A stretch of DNA of 8,592 bases from CAISTG01 sp964455185 (GCA_964455185.1 CAYVUR010000025.1:1-8592), one strand, 5' to 3'; positions 1 to 6,060 are shown, counted from the stretch's first letter. Made by a program: numbers and translations. Notes: generated by a model from the letters alone, not told the origin.

Positions 1-21
1 TTTATAAATTTAAATTATTTT

Positions 22-513
22 TTATTTAGTTACTCGCACTTTAGCTGGCATCAACACTTTACCATCAATTAAATATCCTGGCTGAATCTCTTCAAAAATC
101 ATATCCGAATCATATCCTTCCTGTTTTTCATAAGTAACTGCTTCATGAAGATTAGGATCAAATTTTTCTCCTACTGTTTTAATTTCAGAAATACCATATT
201 TAGCCATAAAATCAGAAAATTGTTTACCGATCATAATTATTCCTTGTACCCAAGATTCCTGTTTTTGAGCTTCAGGAATATGATTTACGGCTAATTTAAA
301 ATGATTATAAACAGGAAGTAATTCAGCCATGAAACTAGCATTAGCCCAAGCTATAGTTTCTTTAGCCATCTTCTCTCCCTCTTTTTTAAGGTTTGCATAA
401 TCAGCTTGAGCTCGTTTCCATCCAGCCAATAGCTCAGCTGAATGTTCTTTTTCTTTAATTAATTCTTCTTCTAACTCTTTTATTCTTTTTTCTTCTTTTT
501 TTTCTTCATTCAT
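22..513 (-). CDS. grpE: GrpE, nucleotide exchange factor of DnaK
   Basis: GrpE dimers release ADP from the cytoplasmic Hsp70 DnaK and so drive its folding cycle. The 163-residue protein has the family layout. A charged Glu/Lys-rich N-terminal coiled coil (about residues 2-50) carries the WKRAQADYANLKK stretch near 32-44. A helical segment (about 60-105) follows. The C-terminal beta domain has GEKFDPNLHEAV at 116-127 and the end motif with PGYLIDGKVLMPAKVRV at 145-161. The length is slightly short for the family but complete. It is the third gene after hrcA and hsp20 on the same strand, separated from hsp20 by 70 bases that include a hairpin. No clear Shine-Dalgarno precedes the ATG. Its partner dnaK is not in the window and may lie beyond the left edge, where only 21 AT-rich bases remain. 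Confidence 0.97.
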   Translation of the reverse strand: MNEEKKEEKRIKELEEELIKEKEHSAELLAGWKRAQADYANLKKEGEKMAKETIAWANASFMAELLPVYNHFKLAVNHIPEAQKQESWVQGIIMIGKQFSDFMAKYGISEIKTVGEKFDPNLHEAVTYEKQEGYDSDMIFEEIQPGYLIDGKVLMPAKVRVTK

Positions 514-541
514 AAGTGCAAATAATTATTATTAATTTTAA

Positions 542-577
542 TTCAGTCGGAGCTCCGCTTAACAGAGCCCCTCAGAA
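542..577 (-). other. Intercistronic hairpin between hsp20 and grpE
   Basis: On the minus strand GGGGCTC and GAGCTCC pair as a 7-bp stem (one G-U pair) around a 9-base loop, at 549-555 and 565-571. Extra imperfect pairing (TTC with GAA at the outside) runs to 542 and 577. The hairpin begins 7 bases after the hsp20 stop codon. The downstream run is mixed A/T rather than a clean U-tract, so it may be an RNA processing or stability element, or a weak attenuator that lowers grpE relative to hsp20, rather than a full terminator. The fold was read by eye only. Confidence 0.5.
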
Positions 578-583
578 TCAAAA

Positions 584-1009
584 TTATTTTTTAGAAGTAT
601 TAATCTTTATAGTCTTTGGTTTGACTTCTTCGGCTTTAGGAATTCTAATAGTTAAAACTCCTTGATCATAATTAGCCTCAGCGCCCTCACCATTGACTTT
701 AGTTGGCAAAGCCACTGAGCGATAAAAACTCCCCCAACGAACTTCTTTACGGTAGTAATTCTTATCTTCTACTTCGGATTTCTTTTCATTTTCGCCCTTA
801 ATAGTAAGAACATTATTTTCGATAGAAACATCTACTTTTTCTGGATCAATTCCAGCGAGAGGAACTTCTACTACGACATTATCTTTTTCCTCGTAAACAT
901 CCAAAGCAGGAGTAAAAGAATTAGAAACTACCGGCCAATTTTCAAAAAATTTATCCATCTCATCAAAAGAATCGATGAGAGGAAAAGGTGTCCATTTGAT
1001 TAATGCCAT
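584..1009 (-). CDS. Small heat-shock protein, Hsp20/alpha-crystallin family
   Basis: This is an ATP-independent cytoplasmic holdase that binds unfolding proteins and passes them to the DnaK system. The 141-residue protein has a short N-terminal arm (1-33), then an alpha-crystallin domain (about 34-127) that begins at TPALDVYEEKDN, has LAGIDPEKVDVSIENNVLTI at 51-70, and ends in the signature GVLTIRIPK at 117-125. The C-terminal tail carries the I-x-I assembly motif (I134-K-I136) used to lock oligomers. The start is well supported: AGAAAGGAG lies at 1018-1026 on the minus strand, 8 bases before the ATG, the best ribosome binding site of the operon. The gene sits between hrcA and grpE, so it is expected to be derepressed through CIRCE on heat shock. 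This is a less common place for an hsp20 gene than a separate unit. Confidence 0.97.
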   Translation of the reverse strand: MALIKWTPFPLIDSFDEMDKFFENWPVVSNSFTPALDVYEEKDNVVVEVPLAGIDPEKVDVSIENNVLTIKGENEKKSEVEDKNYYRKEVRWGSFYRSVALPTKVNGEGAEANYDQGVLTIRIPKAEEVKPKTIKINTSKK

Positions 1010-1026
1010 ATTTTTGTCTCCTTTCT

Positions 1027-1043
1027 TTGGCTAATTAAGCCAA
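1027..1043 (-). other. Small hairpin just upstream of the hsp20 ribosome binding site
   Basis: TTGGCT (1027-1032) and AGCCAA (1038-1043) form a perfect 6-bp stem with a 5-base loop, one base before the hsp20 Shine-Dalgarno. It does not cover the Shine-Dalgarno, so it is not an obvious RNA thermometer. It could insulate hsp20 translation from hrcA or mark an mRNA processing point. Confidence 0.35.
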
Positions 1044-1051
1044 GTTAATTA

Positions 1052-1735
1052 TTATTTATTATTATTTATTAATTTATTTACTTGTTTAATTAAATTAATA
1101 TTTTTCTTGTAATTCATACGCAACAATCCTAAAATTCCTATCACTATTTCACTATTATTAAATAAAGTTTTAAAAATCACCGTTGAAGCTATATCTCCAA
1201 AAGGATTATCATCTCCAATCAAAACTTGTATTTCTTTTTCTATCTGATAAAAATGTTGAGCAATTACTTTATCTAATCTATCTATTGCTTGAGACATTGA
1301 ACATACTAATTTGAAATTATTGAATTCTGGTTGAGAAAAAAGATTAGACAATCCAGTATAATAGACATCTAATGGCCCAAAAGCCAAAATAACAGCATCA
1401 CCACTTAAATCAGCAATTGACTTAGCTAATAATTTTAAATCTTCTCGATTATCAACTTTCTCAATCTTTAATTCAATATCATCATTATTAAAATCATCAT
1501 CAGTCAATTTACTAACATACTCTTTTAAGCCAGCGCTAGTAGGAATTCTTCCAGCAGAAATATGAGGTTGAAAAATCATTTCCTCTTCCTCTAATTGAGC
1601 CATTTCATTACGAATAGTAGCAGAACTTAAATTAGGAAAATATTTTTTGGCAATTAGAGTCGATCCTACTGGAGCAGCAGTTTTGATATATTCTTCAACG
1701 ATGGCTTTTAATAAATTGTTTTTTCGACTATTCAT
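1052..1735 (-). CDS. hrcA: HrcA, CIRCE-binding heat-shock repressor (compact form)
   Basis: HrcA represses chaperone operons by binding CIRCE. In studied bacteria its activity depends on the GroE chaperonin. From the ATG at 1735 the product has 227 residues. The N-terminal winged helix (about 1-75) contains the family core LSSATIRNEMAQLEEEEMIF (36-55) followed by QPHISAGRIPT (56-66). The GAF-like dimerisation part follows, with VLIGDDNPFG (171-180), and the end motif GILGLLRMNYK (200-210) matches the usual G-x-x-GP-x-RM-x-Y. Typical HrcA has about 340 residues, so the middle (inserted dimerisation region) is strongly reduced while both conserved ends remain. A longer frame starting with GTG at 1780 was rejected: it begins inside CIRCE and adds 15 unrelated residues. 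No good Shine-Dalgarno is visible. It is the first gene of the hrcA-hsp20-grpE operon and so autoregulated. Confidence 0.95.
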   Translation of the reverse strand: MNSRKNNLLKAIVEEYIKTAAPVGSTLIAKKYFPNLSSATIRNEMAQLEEEEMIFQPHISAGRIPTSAGLKEYVSKLTDDDFNNDDIELKIEKVDNREDLKLLAKSIADLSGDAVILAFGPLDVYYTGLSNLFSQPEFNNFKLVCSMSQAIDRLDKVIAQHFYQIEKEIQVLIGDDNPFGDIASTVIFKTLFNNSEIVIGILGLLRMNYKKNINLIKQVNKLINNNK

Positions 1736-1773
1736 TTTTATTATTTTAAGCCAAAAAATTAAGTTTTTTACTA

Positions 1774-1800
1774 TTAGCACTCAATATATCCGAGTGCTAA
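1774..1800 (-). promoter_or_regulatory. CIRCE operator (HrcA binding site)
   Basis: A perfect consensus CIRCE inverted repeat, TTAGCACTC-N9-GAGTGCTAA, with arms at 1774-1782 and 1792-1800. It covers the predicted transcription start (about 1798) and the early leader of hrcA, the classic position for repression. The last base is 38 bases upstream of the hrcA ATG. Confidence 0.98.
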
Positions 1801-1804
1801 TTTA

Positions 1805-1833
1805 ACTATAAAGCAAAATAAAAAACTTGTCAA
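1805..1833 (-). promoter_or_regulatory. Sigma-70 type promoter of the hrcA operon
   Basis: On the minus strand the -35 box TTGACA (1828-1833) is perfect, the spacer is exactly 17 bases (1811-1827), and the -10 box TATAGT (1805-1810) matches 5 of 6. The predicted start is near 1798, inside CIRCE. This is the promoter that HrcA would block. Confidence 0.93.
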
Positions 1834-1839
1834 GAGACT

Positions 1840-1866
1840 AAAAAACCATCCTTAATTTAAGGATGG
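1840..1866 (-). terminator. Intrinsic terminator of the histidine kinase gene
   Basis: A perfect inverted repeat, CCATCCTTAA-T-TTAAGGATGG (1846-1866), is followed on the minus strand by six T (1840-1845). It lies 84 bases after the kinase stop codon. Its T-run ends only 6 bases before the -35 box of the hrcA promoter, so it insulates the heat-shock operon from read-through. Confidence 0.9.
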
Positions 1867-1949
1867 ATAATTTTTAATATTTTCTCAATTTAAATCTAAA
1901 AAATAGATTAATTTTATTAAAAAAACCAACAATTAAACTATTTTTATTA

Positions 1950-4190
1950 TTAATGGTTAATATCTTTTTTTGATATTTTTTTATTAAAAGATTTAATAAC
2001 AACAGTAAAAATTGTACCCTCTCCCTCTTTACTCTCAAAAAATATTTTACCACCATCATGAGCTTCAATAATTTTTTTAACAATAAAAAGACCAAGTCCT
2101 GAACCATCAGCATACATATTAACAGCATTTCCAGCGCGAGAAAATTTATCAAAAATTTTAATTTGATCTTGTTGAGGAATACCAATTCCAGTATCTTTAA
2201 CTTTAACCTTTAGTAAATCCCCTTCTTGCTCCAAAGACAAATTCACGCTACCCTTTGGAGTATATTTAATGGCATTATCGACTAAATTATAAATTGCTTG
2301 CTCCAAAAAATCTACATTAGTGAGTATTGGAGAAGTTTTTTTCTTAGGTAAAATTAATTTTAATTTAATTTTTTTATTATTAGCCAAATCTTTTAAGTCT
2401 TTGTAAACTGAATTTAAAATATCCTCTAATTGTACTAATTGAGCTGTCTTGGGATTAATAACAAATTCATCCGTATCAATCTCAGAAGCACGTAAAATAT
2501 CATTAATAATAACATTAAGCTTAGTTGCTTTCTGATAAATATTATCAAAAAACTTTTTCTTCTCTTTATCTGGCAATTTATCCATACTACCATCCATAAA
2601 CATTGAGATGGTTCCGCGAATGACTGATACCGGGGTTTTGAGCTGGTGACTAGCAATATCAAGAAATTCCTCTCTCATCTTGAGTAGTTTTTCCAAATGC
2701 TCAGCACGTTTCTTTAATTCCGAAGTTTGTTCATCAACTTTTTGTTGTAATATTTTATTAAAATTCTTTGTTTCTTGATAAAGTTTAGCATTATTTATGG
2801 CAATAGCGGCTTGAACAGACATGGTTGTAAGTAATTCAAGGTCTTGTTTAGTATAAGGATCGCCAGATTCTTTAGCTCCTAAAACAATTATACCAAGCAA
2901 TTCGCCAGCATTAATAAGAGGTAAACATAAATGAGCTTCAATGTGTTTCATTTCTTGCTCTAATTCAAAAAATTTACTTTGTTCTCGAGGCGATTTAATA
3001 TCACGCGCAATTATGGATAATTCTTCCCTAACTAGTGGTGATGCAGTACGTTTTAGATATTGTGTTAAAAAATTATCTTTAACTAAACTAATACCATTGG
3101 TAATATCAAAACCTATTACTTTAGCTATTTTATAATAGATTTCTGATCCTTTCTTATTAATTAATAAAACCCCAGTTCGATTAAGCCCCATGGTTCTTTT
3201 AATAGTATCAACTATTAAATCAATAATTTTATTTAAATCATTGTAAGTATTAAGTTCTGAATTTAATTTGGTAATTGTTTGACGATAATCGTAAAGAGAA
3301 TAAAAAAAGTAACGATCGACAAAGTGGATAATTAACTTATTCAGCGAAAATAGTCCATAGACGAAGACAGGAGCGACAAATAATCCCGAAAGCAAGGCAT
3401 AAGGATGCCAGACACTACCCCAAATATAAAAGTAAGCAAAAACTAAAAAATTAAAAAAGGCGTAAACAATTACAGCGTCTATAAAATAAATTAACAAAAT
3501 CCTAAAAATATGACGTAAGTCCATTAAGCGATATTTCAAAATGGCATAAGATATAATCATTACAAAAAACAGTCCTGATAAATAAGAAAAAGGATAAATA
3601 CTAATACCGTAAGCAGGTAAATAGCCAATTGAACCAAAGATAGCTAAAATTAAAAAAGCGATAAAGATATATTTTATCTGGAGCTTTTCCAAGGCTACAG
3701 TAGTCTTTCTATAATATCTTCCCACTAAGACAAAGAAAATACTAAGATAAATTACGAAATAAATTAAGAAAATATGGTGTAGAATCTGAGCCCGAGTGTG
3801 AATACCCCAACGATAAGAAAAAATCCCTTTAACAAAATAATCAGTAAAAACTGTAGGCAAAAAGACCAAAGAAACAACATAGCCTAAAATCATTAACCAA
3901 TAAAGCGAGTTGAATTTCTTGTTTTTAGTTAATGCTAAAACAAAATCCAACATAATAGCTGGAATAAATACTACGCCAGAATAAACAAAACGATCCCAAA
4001 ATACAGCCTGGCTGGAATCTCCGCGACTAATAAACATCATAAATGTTCCCAACATCCAAATAGTGATAGCTAAACAAAAAAGAAAAAAACTCACGTTTAA
4101 CCTGGATGTAAAATTTCTTCTAATTACTGCTAGCCCCATTGCCAAAACAAAAATCGCGCTAACCAGTGGAAAAAAATCTGAAACAATCAT
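1950..4190 (-). CDS. Membrane sensor histidine kinase (7TM-type sensor, GAF, HisKA, HATPase)
   Basis: A sensor kinase that autophosphorylates a histidine and passes the phosphate to a response regulator. In the 746 residues, about nine hydrophobic segments fill 5-285, arranged like the 7TM histidine-kinase N-terminal region (with the KYRLMDLRHIF turn at 219-229) plus two more helices. A GAF-like domain spans about 318-470 and a coiled-coil linker 470-508. The HisKA domain has the H-box SHQLKTP with phospho-acceptor H515. The ATPase domain shows N-box N635 and N639, G1 DTGIGI (666-671), F-box near F680-F683, and G2 GSGLGL (696-701). All catalytic motifs are intact. No response regulator lies beside it, so it is an orphan whose partner must be elsewhere. 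The signal is unknown. It has its own promoter and terminator. The ATG at 4190 is almost at the predicted transcription start, implying leaderless translation. Confidence 0.96.
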   Translation of the reverse strand: MIVSDFFPLVSAIFVLAMGLAVIRRNFTSRLNVSFFLFCLAITIWMLGTFMMFISRGDSSQAVFWDRFVYSGVVFIPAIMLDFVLALTKNKKFNSLYWLMILGYVVSLVFLPTVFTDYFVKGIFSYRWGIHTRAQILHHIFLIYFVIYLSIFFVLVGRYYRKTTVALEKLQIKYIFIAFLILAIFGSIGYLPAYGISIYPFSYLSGLFFVMIISYAILKYRLMDLRHIFRILLIYFIDAVIVYAFFNFLVFAYFYIWGSVWHPYALLSGLFVAPVFVYGLFSLNKLIIHFVDRYFFYSLYDYRQTITKLNSELNTYNDLNKIIDLIVDTIKRTMGLNRTGVLLINKKGSEIYYKIAKVIGFDITNGISLVKDNFLTQYLKRTASPLVREELSIIARDIKSPREQSKFFELEQEMKHIEAHLCLPLINAGELLGIIVLGAKESGDPYTKQDLELLTTMSVQAAIAINNAKLYQETKNFNKILQQKVDEQTSELKKRAEHLEKLLKMREEFLDIASHQLKTPVSVIRGTISMFMDGSMDKLPDKEKKKFFDNIYQKATKLNVIINDILRASEIDTDEFVINPKTAQLVQLEDILNSVYKDLKDLANNKKIKLKLILPKKKTSPILTNVDFLEQAIYNLVDNAIKYTPKGSVNLSLEQEGDLLKVKVKDTGIGIPQQDQIKIFDKFSRAGNAVNMYADGSGLGLFIVKKIIEAHDGGKIFFESKEGEGTIFTVVIKSFNKKISKKDINH

Positions 4191-4209
4191 ATGCTATATT
4201 ATAGCATAT
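4189..4209 (-). promoter_or_regulatory. Extended -10 promoter inside a perfect palindrome at the kinase start codon
   Basis: The inverted repeat ATATGCTATA-T-TATAGCATAT (arms of 10) overlaps the first two bases of the kinase ATG. On the minus strand it holds TGC-TATAAT: a perfect -10 box (4198-4203) with the TG extension (GCA on the plus strand, 4204-4206). The predicted start is near 4191, directly before the ATG at 4190, so a leaderless mRNA is likely. No good -35 is visible, and that position falls in the T-run of the neighbouring terminator. The symmetry could also serve as an operator. Confidence 0.7.
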
Positions 4210-4220
4210 TTCCAAGAAAT

Positions 4221-4254
4221 AAAAACGTCGTAACGCGCACCGCGCGTTACGACG
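4221..4254 (-). terminator. Intrinsic terminator of the AAR-like gene
   Basis: A perfect 12-bp GC-rich stem (4226-4237 with 4243-4254) around a 5-base loop is followed on the minus strand by five T (4221-4225) and a further AT-rich stretch. It begins 8 bases after the stop codon of the AAR-like gene and marks the left end of the GC-rich island. Confidence 0.95.
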
Positions 4255-4262
4255 ATACAAAA

Positions 4263-5423
4263 TCAGACGTCAAGGTCGAGCTCATGCGGAGCAGACTCCA
4301 CAATTTCTACCTCGAGTAGTTCGGACGGAATCGGCTTGGAAAAATTTGTCGGGGCCGGAAGCTTGAAGTCCAAATCGAGATACTTCGACATCTCAATGAG
4401 ATGCTCAGAAGTAACGTCACGCCAGTCATTCTGCATCCACTCAGGATGCTCCTTGAGATGTGCTGCAAGAATGAAAGTTTCACAAAAACAACCCCAAACC
4501 AAGCCGCACGCCATGCGATTAATCTTCCAGGCGATCGGCCCGAGAATATATCGCAACTCCGGGGAATAGCCATTACCAGAGTCAAGGCGTATAACTCGAT
4601 CCGAAACCTGAACCCAAACACTGTGACGCAAATTCGCAGGCTCACATGGGTCAACCACTATCAGCTTTCGGCCCAGTTTACGCAACCGGTCAATACGTTC
4701 TTTAGTCAACTGTGCCCACGGGGCACAATTGCAAGTCACTACGACATCAACTTTACCAACAACATCGAAATTGTCCGCGATGCTAAAGTCATTTTTCTTG
4801 GCAATTTCCTGAAGGACCTCATGTCGCTCAACAATGTCTGGATTACCCATGATAACCACATCGCAGTCAATACCTTCTTCTTGCTGGCAACTAACCAACG
4901 ACATATACGCTGCCGTACCCAGTAGCCCATAAGGAGCAATCACTAGAACTCGCGGTCTCTTTACCTTGGAGAGCTCCAGTGCCTGCCGGATATTGGCTCC
5001 CAAAAGAACACCGGTGAAGTTATCTCCTAGAGTGAAAATCACGTGAGGGTACTTCTGTCGTAATCTATCCCATATCGGCAGACGTTTGGTTCCTGCCGCG
5101 TAAAGGATTACTCGGGCACCACTCTTGACTGAGCGGTCAACTGCTTTTTCAAATCGATCACAAGCAGTCTTAATACTGCCCGGACTAGCGGTAACGCCAC
5201 CAATTTCTTCTGTCGTGGAAGAAATCATGTACAAACGTCCCTTAAGTCCGCGCCAGAAATACACAGTCCACGATATAAACTCCCGTGGATTACCAATGCG
5301 ATTACGATCCGTCTTATCGCGACAGTTCGATATGAACGCCACGTCAAGCTTAGCCGGGCCGCCAAACAAAGTGAATAAAAACGAAATAATCTTAGCTAAA
5401 AACCAATAAAGTACGTTATTCAT
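4263..5423 (-). CDS. Acyl-ACP reductase (AAR)-like NAD(P)-dependent oxidoreductase, membrane-anchored
   Basis: The likely role is reduction of an acyl thioester to an aldehyde, by resemblance to cyanobacterial long-chain acyl-ACP reductase. From the ATG at 5423 it has 386 residues. Order: a hydrophobic anchor (4-20); a region with ISSTTEE (67-73) and TLGDNFTG (131-138), recalling the AAR TTGNTHT stretch; a Rossmann core, RVLVIAPYGLLGTAA (158-172), with glycines G166 and G169; and a C-terminal GCFCETFILA (311-320), aligning with AAR ACFAEAMLLE, so C312 would be the acyl-thioester cysteine. An acidic tail closes it. The start was chosen because GGAGGT lies 7 bases upstream; the longer frame to 5525 begins upstream of the promoter. 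It has its own promoter and terminator. GC is about 52% in a sampled line, against about 27% in the kinase, suggesting transfer. Alternatives are another glutamyl-tRNA-reductase- or shikimate-dehydrogenase-like enzyme. The substrate is inferred. Confidence 0.6.
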   Translation of the reverse strand: MNNVLYWFLAKIISFLFTLFGGPAKLDVAFISNCRDKTDRNRIGNPREFISWTVYFWRGLKGRLYMISSTTEEIGGVTASPGSIKTACDRFEKAVDRSVKSGARVILYAAGTKRLPIWDRLRQKYPHVIFTLGDNFTGVLLGANIRQALELSKVKRPRVLVIAPYGLLGTAAYMSLVSCQQEEGIDCDVVIMGNPDIVERHEVLQEIAKKNDFSIADNFDVVGKVDVVVTCNCAPWAQLTKERIDRLRKLGRKLIVVDPCEPANLRHSVWVQVSDRVIRLDSGNGYSPELRYILGPIAWKINRMACGLVWGCFCETFILAAHLKEHPEWMQNDWRDVTSEHLIEMSKYLDLDFKLPAPTNFSKPIPSELLEVEIVESAPHELDLDV

Positions 5424-5458
5424 GACAAATACCTCCGTCTTGTTTTTGATATGTACAC

Positions 5459-5478
5459 GACTCAAAACAACTTGAGTC
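5459..5478 (-). promoter_or_regulatory. 5' leader hairpin of the AAR-like mRNA
   Basis: GACTCAA and TTGAGTC (5459-5465, 5472-5478) form a perfect 7-bp stem with a 6-base loop. It starts about 4 bases after the predicted transcription start (5481) and ends well before the GGAGGT Shine-Dalgarno, which stays free. That is the layout of mRNA-stabilising 5' hairpins. As DNA the same symmetry could be an operator. Confidence 0.6.
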
Positions 5479-5487
5479 TTCATATAT

Positions 5488-5516
5488 ATAATAGCATATA
5501 ATATATATTTTGTCAA
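5488..5516 (-). promoter_or_regulatory. Promoter of the AAR-like gene (extended -10)
   Basis: On the minus strand the -35 box is TTGACA (5511-5516, perfect), the spacer is 17 bases, and the -10 box is TATTAT (5488-5493, 5 of 6) preceded by TGC. The predicted start is near 5481. The 15 bases at 5485-5499 match those at 4195-4209 of the kinase promoter at 14 positions. Confidence 0.88.
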
Positions 5517-5563
5517 TAACTTCAATTATTTTAAATTAAAAATTAATCTAATTTTATAAATTA

Positions 5564-5590
5564 TTGACAATATATATATATTACTATTAA
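5564..5590 (+). promoter_or_regulatory. Divergent promoter of the plus-strand small-ORF unit
   Basis: A perfect -35 TTGACA (5564-5569) is followed by an AT-alternating spacer and TATTAA (5585-5590) as the best -10. The 15-base spacing is shorter than ideal. The segment TTATTGACAA plus the AT run resembles the divergent AAR-like promoter, and the two -35 boxes face away from each other 47 bases apart. The exact -10 is uncertain. Confidence 0.55.
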
Positions 5591-5613
5591 CAAATTAATT
5601 TTTATATTGCATG

Positions 5614-5625
5614 GTTATTAATAAC
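5614..5625. promoter_or_regulatory. Palindrome in the leader of the plus-strand unit
   Basis: GTTATTAATAAC is a perfect 12-base palindrome about 17 bases after the predicted start. It has no loop, so it is more likely a DNA-binding site than an RNA hairpin. In an AT-rich leader it could also arise by chance. Confidence 0.3.
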
Positions 5626-5674
5626 AGAACATGTGCTTTGTATCGTACAAAAAAACCACAAGGAGGATCATATC

Positions 5675-5911
5675 ATGCGAGCCATCGACTTTATCATAAT
5701 GATCGCTCTGACCATGTTGGCTCATGCCTTCCGGTTTTATCGTGACGGTACCGCGATCAACATCGAGCAAGCTATCAGCAACGTGGCAATTTAGCTGGAT
5801 GACATCAAAAGAGCTGTGTTCTGGGGCGCTATTCTTTTCGTTGCTGACATGATCATCACTTGCACACCTAATTTGCACGATAAAACTAACACAACAGAGA
5901 CGACACCATGA
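5675..5911 (+). pseudogene. Small two-helix membrane ORF split by an in-frame TAG
   Basis: The ATG at 5675 follows a perfect AAGGAGG (5660-5666) by 8 bases. Translation runs 39 codons to TAG at 5792-5794; the same frame then continues 38 sense codons to TGA at 5909. Residues 4-20 are hydrophobic (IDFIIMIALTMLAH), then comes a polar loop (FYRDGTAINIEQAISNV). After the TAG comes LDDIKR and a second hydrophobic stretch (AVFWGAILFVADMIIT). Read through, it would be a 78-residue hairpin membrane protein, holin-like in shape only. A CAG to TAG change is the simplest explanation, with loop and second helix lost. Functional short product, stop read-through or non-coding RNA remain open. No family was recognised. 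GC is about 53% in a sampled line, as in the AAR-like gene. The final TGA overlaps the next ATG. Confidence 0.45.
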
Positions 5912-6042
5912 AAAACTCCGCCCACTTACTGGAAGCGTTAATCGCGATCGTGCTGTCGCCCTTCTTCCTCTAACGTTTCACGGTGGAGACGATCAAAGCC
6001 AGACCGTCATTCATCGAATTTGGGGAAGACGTTCACGGCTAG
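5908..6042 (+). pseudogene. Second tiny membrane ORF, ATGA-coupled, split by an in-frame TAA
   Basis: The ATG at 5908 overlaps the TGA of the preceding frame (ATGA), the usual arrangement for translational coupling. It encodes 21 residues with a hydrophobic core (LLEALIAIVLSPFFL), then TAA at 5971-5973. The same frame goes on for 22 sense codons (RFTVETIKARPSFIEFGEDV and two more) to TAG at 6040. As in the upstream frame, the stop falls directly after the N-terminal hydrophobic part. If the TAG upstream really ends translation, coupling would be lost and this frame would be poorly translated; no Shine-Dalgarno of its own is visible. No family was recognised. It could be a real 21-residue peptide, a decayed 44-residue protein, or chance. 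Confidence 0.35.
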
Positions 6043-6060
6043 CTCACTTCCTGTTCATCG

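Noticed and set aside
1736..1780. 15-residue N-terminal extension of HrcA from a GTG at 1780
   Set aside because: The GTG lies inside the CIRCE arm and close to the transcription start; homology to HrcA begins at the ATG at 1735.
4401..4925. 174-codon plus-strand frame opposite the AAR-like gene
   Set aside because: Antisense shadow: no ribosome binding site, no recognisable motif, and the minus-strand gene explains the open frame.
5424..5525. Longer AAR-like protein starting at 5525 or 5483
   Set aside because: 5525 is upstream of the -35 box and 5483 is at or before the predicted start of transcription. The ATG at 5423 has GGAGGT at ideal distance.
5618..5878. 86-codon minus-strand frame opposite the small membrane ORFs
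   Set aside because: GTG start without Shine-Dalgarno, no promoter, and the plus strand has promoter, Shine-Dalgarno and terminator in the correct order.
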